Assembly: GCA_035649495.1 (NCBI GenBank)
Contig: DASRJL010000155.1
Location: forward strand, 1-64,000
Reading direction: 5' to 3'
Origin: SG8-41 sp035649495
Lineage (GTDB): Bacteria > Pseudomonadota > Gammaproteobacteria > Burkholderiales > SG8-41
Length of the DNA: 64,000 nucleotides
Each line of letters opens with the position of its first letter. Positions within the stretch are counted from its first letter, which is position 1. The notes below the pieces were generated by a model that was not told the DNA's origin, made no database searches, and was given only the letters and a program-made list of their open reading frames with translations. Position numbers and translations under genes: made by a program. This document shows, piece by piece, positions 61,713-64,000 of the stretch.

Positions 61713-62069
61713 ATGCCAGTCATACAACACGAGAGCGTGCCGCACGAGCCGTTTACCGGCGGCGCCAGCTACCAGACGCTGGTCGGCGACGCGCAGGGAT
61801 CGACACCCGTGCGCATCGGGATCCAGACCTCCCCGCCGGGGTACCGCACGCGAACACATTGTCACCCGTACATGGAAGTCGTTACCGTTCTCGAAGGGCG
61901 CGGCGAGGGCTGGATCGAAGGCGAGGACGAGGTGCTCAAGCTCGAGCCCGGCGTGACGCTCGTCTTTCCTCCCAACGTGCGTCACTGGTTCCAGGCGCTG
62001 GGCGACCAGCCTCTCAAGACGCTCGGCGTGCACGCGTCGTCCCATCGCATCACCAACGGCGCCGAGTAG
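61713..62069 (+). CDS. small cupin protein
   Basis: 118 residues, one cupin barrel. Motif 1 RTHCHPYMEVVTVLEGRGEGW and motif 2 LEPGVTLVFPPNVRHWF carry the metal ligands (His, His, Glu and His). ATG 61713 follows GGGGAGG. No fused domain. Function unknown; cupins of this size are often isomerases or binding proteins. Confidence 0.85.
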   Translation: MPVIQHESVPHEPFTGGASYQTLVGDAQGSTPVRIGIQTSPPGYRTRTHCHPYMEVVTVLEGRGEGWIEGEDEVLKLEPGVTLVFPPNVRHWFQALGDQPLKTLGVHASSHRITNGAE

Positions 62070-62082
62070 AAGAAACCCGAAT

Positions 62083-62259
62083 GCAGGTCCGCGCGATCGC
62101 CATGCCGAGGCCGTTGCCGCTGGTCTTGCGGTCGCGGGAGTCGTCGAGCCGGCGATCAGCCGTCGCCCCGGACGGCGCATTGCGGTAAGACGCGCTGCGC
62201 CTGGCCGTTCCTTCTGTAGCCTGCTGTGCCGGTGCTCGTTTCGCTTCCGGCGCGGGCAT
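62083..62259 (-). pseudogene. remnant of a histidine kinase ATPase domain
   Basis: In the 229-bp gap between the cupin and nitronate monooxygenase genes the minus strand reads RLDDSRDRKTSGNGLGMAIA (about 62157 down to 62098). This matches the F/G2 box of HATPase domains (DxSR.R.tGG.GLGLAIA). Nothing else of a kinase remains, so it appears to be a decayed fragment. No other content is seen in this gap. Confidence 0.45.
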
Positions 62260-62298
62260 CTGCTATCTTGCGGATGACCCGCGATCGGAGGAGGAGCG

Positions 62299-63294
62299 AT
62301 GCTACACACCCGCCTGTGCGATTCTCTCGGCATCAAGCATCCCGTTGTGCTGGGCGGCATGGGCAGCTCCACGTCGGCAGCGCTCGTCGCTGCGGTGTCC
62401 AACGGCGGGGGCTTCGGCACGCTCGGCACCTCGGGCGCGAGCGGCGCGCAGATCACCGAGACCGCTGCTGCGATTCGAGCTGCGACCGATAAGCCGTTCG
62501 GCATCAACCACCTGCTGTTCCGGATCGACGAGGAAGCCTACGCCGCGACGCTGAAGGCGCGTCCGTACCTGGCCGCATTCGCGTGGGCCAGGAAGGATCA
62601 GGATCTGCGCGGGTACTTCCGGCGCGCGCACGATGCGGGGCTCAAGGTCATGCACATGGCGGGCGAAGTGCCCGAAGCAGTCCGCGCGGTCGAGGCGGGC
62701 GCCGATTTCATCGTCGCGCAGGGCATGGAAGGCGGCGGTCACGTCGGCTGGATGGCTGCGCTCGCGTTGGTGCCGATGGTAGTGAGCGCCGTGGCGCCGG
62801 TGCCCGTGCTGGCAGCAGGCGGGATTGCGGACGGGCGCGGCCTCGCGGCAGCGCTGGCTCTCGGCGCGGATGGCGCGCTGCTCGGCACGCGGTTTCTCGC
62901 CACGGTGGAAGCGCCCATACATCCCGATCTCAAGCAGGCGATCGTGAAAAGCGACGGTCACGACACGGTGCTGACGGAAATCCCGGATATCGCCTCGGGC
63001 TACGTCTGGCCGGGTGCGATGGCTCGCGCGCAACGCAATCAATTCATCGAGCGCTGGATGGGACGCGAGTGGGCGCTGCGCCAGCACCAGCACGAAGCCG
63101 GGAAGGCTGCGGCAGCCGCGCGGAGTTCAGGAGACGCTGCCAACGCGCCGATGCTGTTCGGACAGGACGCCGGCCTGATCGCTTCGGTTGAGCCCGCCGC
63201 GAAAGTCATCGCCGACATGGTGGCCGAAGCGGAAGACATCATCGGGCGCCGCCTGCACGGATTGCTGCGGGAGCCGCTAGGTCGGAGCGCTTGA
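62299..63294 (+). CDS. nitronate monooxygenase-like FMN oxidoreductase
   Basis: 331 residues, TIM barrel of the 2-nitropropane dioxygenase family. IKHPVVLGGMGSSTSAALVAAVSNGGGFGTLG (FMN region), VIVAQG-type FIVAQGMEGGGHVGW with His, and PVLAAGGIADGRGLAAALALGADGALLGTRFLAT (phosphate loop). A GGAGGAGG ribosome site precedes the ATG. It could oxidise nitronates or act as a flavin-dependent enoyl reductase; substrate unknown. Confidence 0.9.
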   Translation: MLHTRLCDSLGIKHPVVLGGMGSSTSAALVAAVSNGGGFGTLGTSGASGAQITETAAAIRAATDKPFGINHLLFRIDEEAYAATLKARPYLAAFAWARKDQDLRGYFRRAHDAGLKVMHMAGEVPEAVRAVEAGADFIVAQGMEGGGHVGWMAALALVPMVVSAVAPVPVLAAGGIADGRGLAAALALGADGALLGTRFLATVEAPIHPDLKQAIVKSDGHDTVLTEIPDIASGYVWPGAMARAQRNQFIERWMGREWALRQHQHEAGKAAAAARSSGDAANAPMLFGQDAGLIASVEPAAKVIADMVAEAEDIIGRRLHGLLREPLGRSA

Positions 63295-63325
63295 CGGGGC
63301 GATGGCCTGAATCGATGATAGCGTC

Positions 63326-63910
63326 ATGACCAACGAGGAACTCGTTGCGCGAATCGGGGTGAATTGTTTCCTGGGGGGCAGCCTCCTGGCCGCGGTTGTC
63401 CTGGTTGGGGCGCGGGAGCTGGTCACGCGGGCACCGCTTGACGGGACCGTGAAGGGCCAGCCCAAGTTCGACGCGAAGAGCAGCTGGCTCTCGAATACCA
63501 CGCTGTTCGGCGCCCTGCTCGTGAGTGCGCTCAAGGACGGTTTCTCCCCCAAGCCCGAGACGGCCTGGCTCGGCGGCCTCAACCTCCTGTTTGCCGTGTT
63601 GGCGATCACCGCGGTGCTCACCGCCCTGGCCAGCGAACGCCAGACGGCTGAGAAGGAATTCGAGACGCCGGTTCTGCTATACCTTGCTTACGCAACCGTC
63701 GCGTTATGGGCTGCGTTCGGACAATTGCTTACGCTGGCTGTAGTAGTCTGGATAGCTAACGAGAAATATCTGCCTCCGTTTCCCAAGCTGGTATTTTTGG
63801 TCTCGATCGCCGCCGCGGCGATTGGCGCATGCTGCTACGCCTGGAAGACCATGGGTCAGCACCTGAAGCCAAAGAACGCCGCGCTACGTTCGGAATGGGC
63901 TCTCATGTAG
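63326..63910 (+). CDS. hypothetical membrane protein
   Basis: 194 residues with about four transmembrane helices: near 10-30 (GVNCFLGGSLLAAVVLVGA), 80-105 (LGGLNLLFAVLAITAVLTALA), 115-145 (VLLYLAYATVALWAAFGQLLTLAVVVW) and 155-175 (LVFLVSIAAAAIGACCYAW). Loops are polar without recognisable motifs. I do not recognise the family. The last 90 bases of the window after it show no gene. Confidence 0.65.
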   Translation: MTNEELVARIGVNCFLGGSLLAAVVLVGARELVTRAPLDGTVKGQPKFDAKSSWLSNTTLFGALLVSALKDGFSPKPETAWLGGLNLLFAVLAITAVLTALASERQTAEKEFETPVLLYLAYATVALWAAFGQLLTLAVVVWIANEKYLPPFPKLVFLVSIAAAAIGACCYAWKTMGQHLKPKNAALRSEWALM

Positions 63911-64000
63911 GCAGCACTGCGCCGGGTCGACGGTGCGTGCCGAGACCCGAGTCGTGGACGCCGGACCGCTCGCGCTTGACCCGTCCCGTGTGCAGAGCGC

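Overview
This is about 64 kb of a GC-rich chromosome from a Betaproteobacterium, probably an uncultivated Burkholderiales-like lineage. The evidence is gene order and content: a complete dcw cluster running mraZ to lpxC then dciA-type gene, M23 peptidase, secA and argJ; the birA-coaX-SPOR trio; rsmI divergent from lpoA-yraN-diaA-dolP-rfaE2; and three orphan Bug/TctC receptors. I see no prophage, transposase, tRNA, rRNA operon or CRISPR array.

Layout. 1-3.2 kb: membrane and lipid genes on the minus strand (DUF805 fragment, MFS-acyltransferase fusion, DUF3301). 3.3-4.8 kb: a small catabolic-looking operon (cupin, SnoaL-like, divergent dehydroquinase-like). 4.8-9.2 kb: a divergent signalling module, with an FHA-linked class III nucleotide cyclase opposite a FecR-like exported protein, a CxxCH haem sensor ending at its HAMP domain, and a soluble Ser/Thr kinase. 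9.2-18.6 kb: ABC-F protein, MFS exporter, UBP zinc finger, aldo/keto reductase, VOC protein, two Bug receptors and glnS. 18.7-25 kb: a two-component pair, birA-coaX-SPOR and a diguanylate cyclase. 25-31 kb: cell-envelope genes, rsmI, pyrC, DUF1269 and the RNase P RNA. 31.7-51.4 kb: the dcw cluster with a recognisable MraZ-operated promoter. 51.4-57.5 kb: small membrane protein, DciA-like protein, M23 peptidase, secA, argJ. 57.5-64 kb: DUF815 ATPase, Nudix-ThiE fusion, Bug receptor, asparaginase-like protein, cupin, nitronate monooxygenase-like protein and an unknown membrane protein.

The most unusual feature is a family of short elements made of tandem 7-bp units. Typically a 5' arm of 4-5 heptamers starts on a stop codon and a complementary 3' arm of 4-7 heptamers ends on the next start codon, so the element fills the whole intergenic gap. 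The unit sequence differs from locus to locus but the architecture is the same. Several sit inside essential genes as open insertions (murE, murF, murD, and the N-terminus of murG). A second dispersed element (GGGGCCCC...GGGGATGCGACCCC) occurs three times in the dcw cluster. In two places the edge of a cell-wall gene is duplicated with synonymous changes next to an insertion: the last 21 codons of mraY and the first codons of ddl. Each duplication forms a 48-codon open frame.

A second candidate system is the 5-9 kb signalling module. Its haem-c/HAMP receptor has no output domain of its own, its kinase has no membrane anchor, and a phosphothreonine-reading FHA domain is fused to a cyclase next door, suggesting a receptor split across polypeptides.
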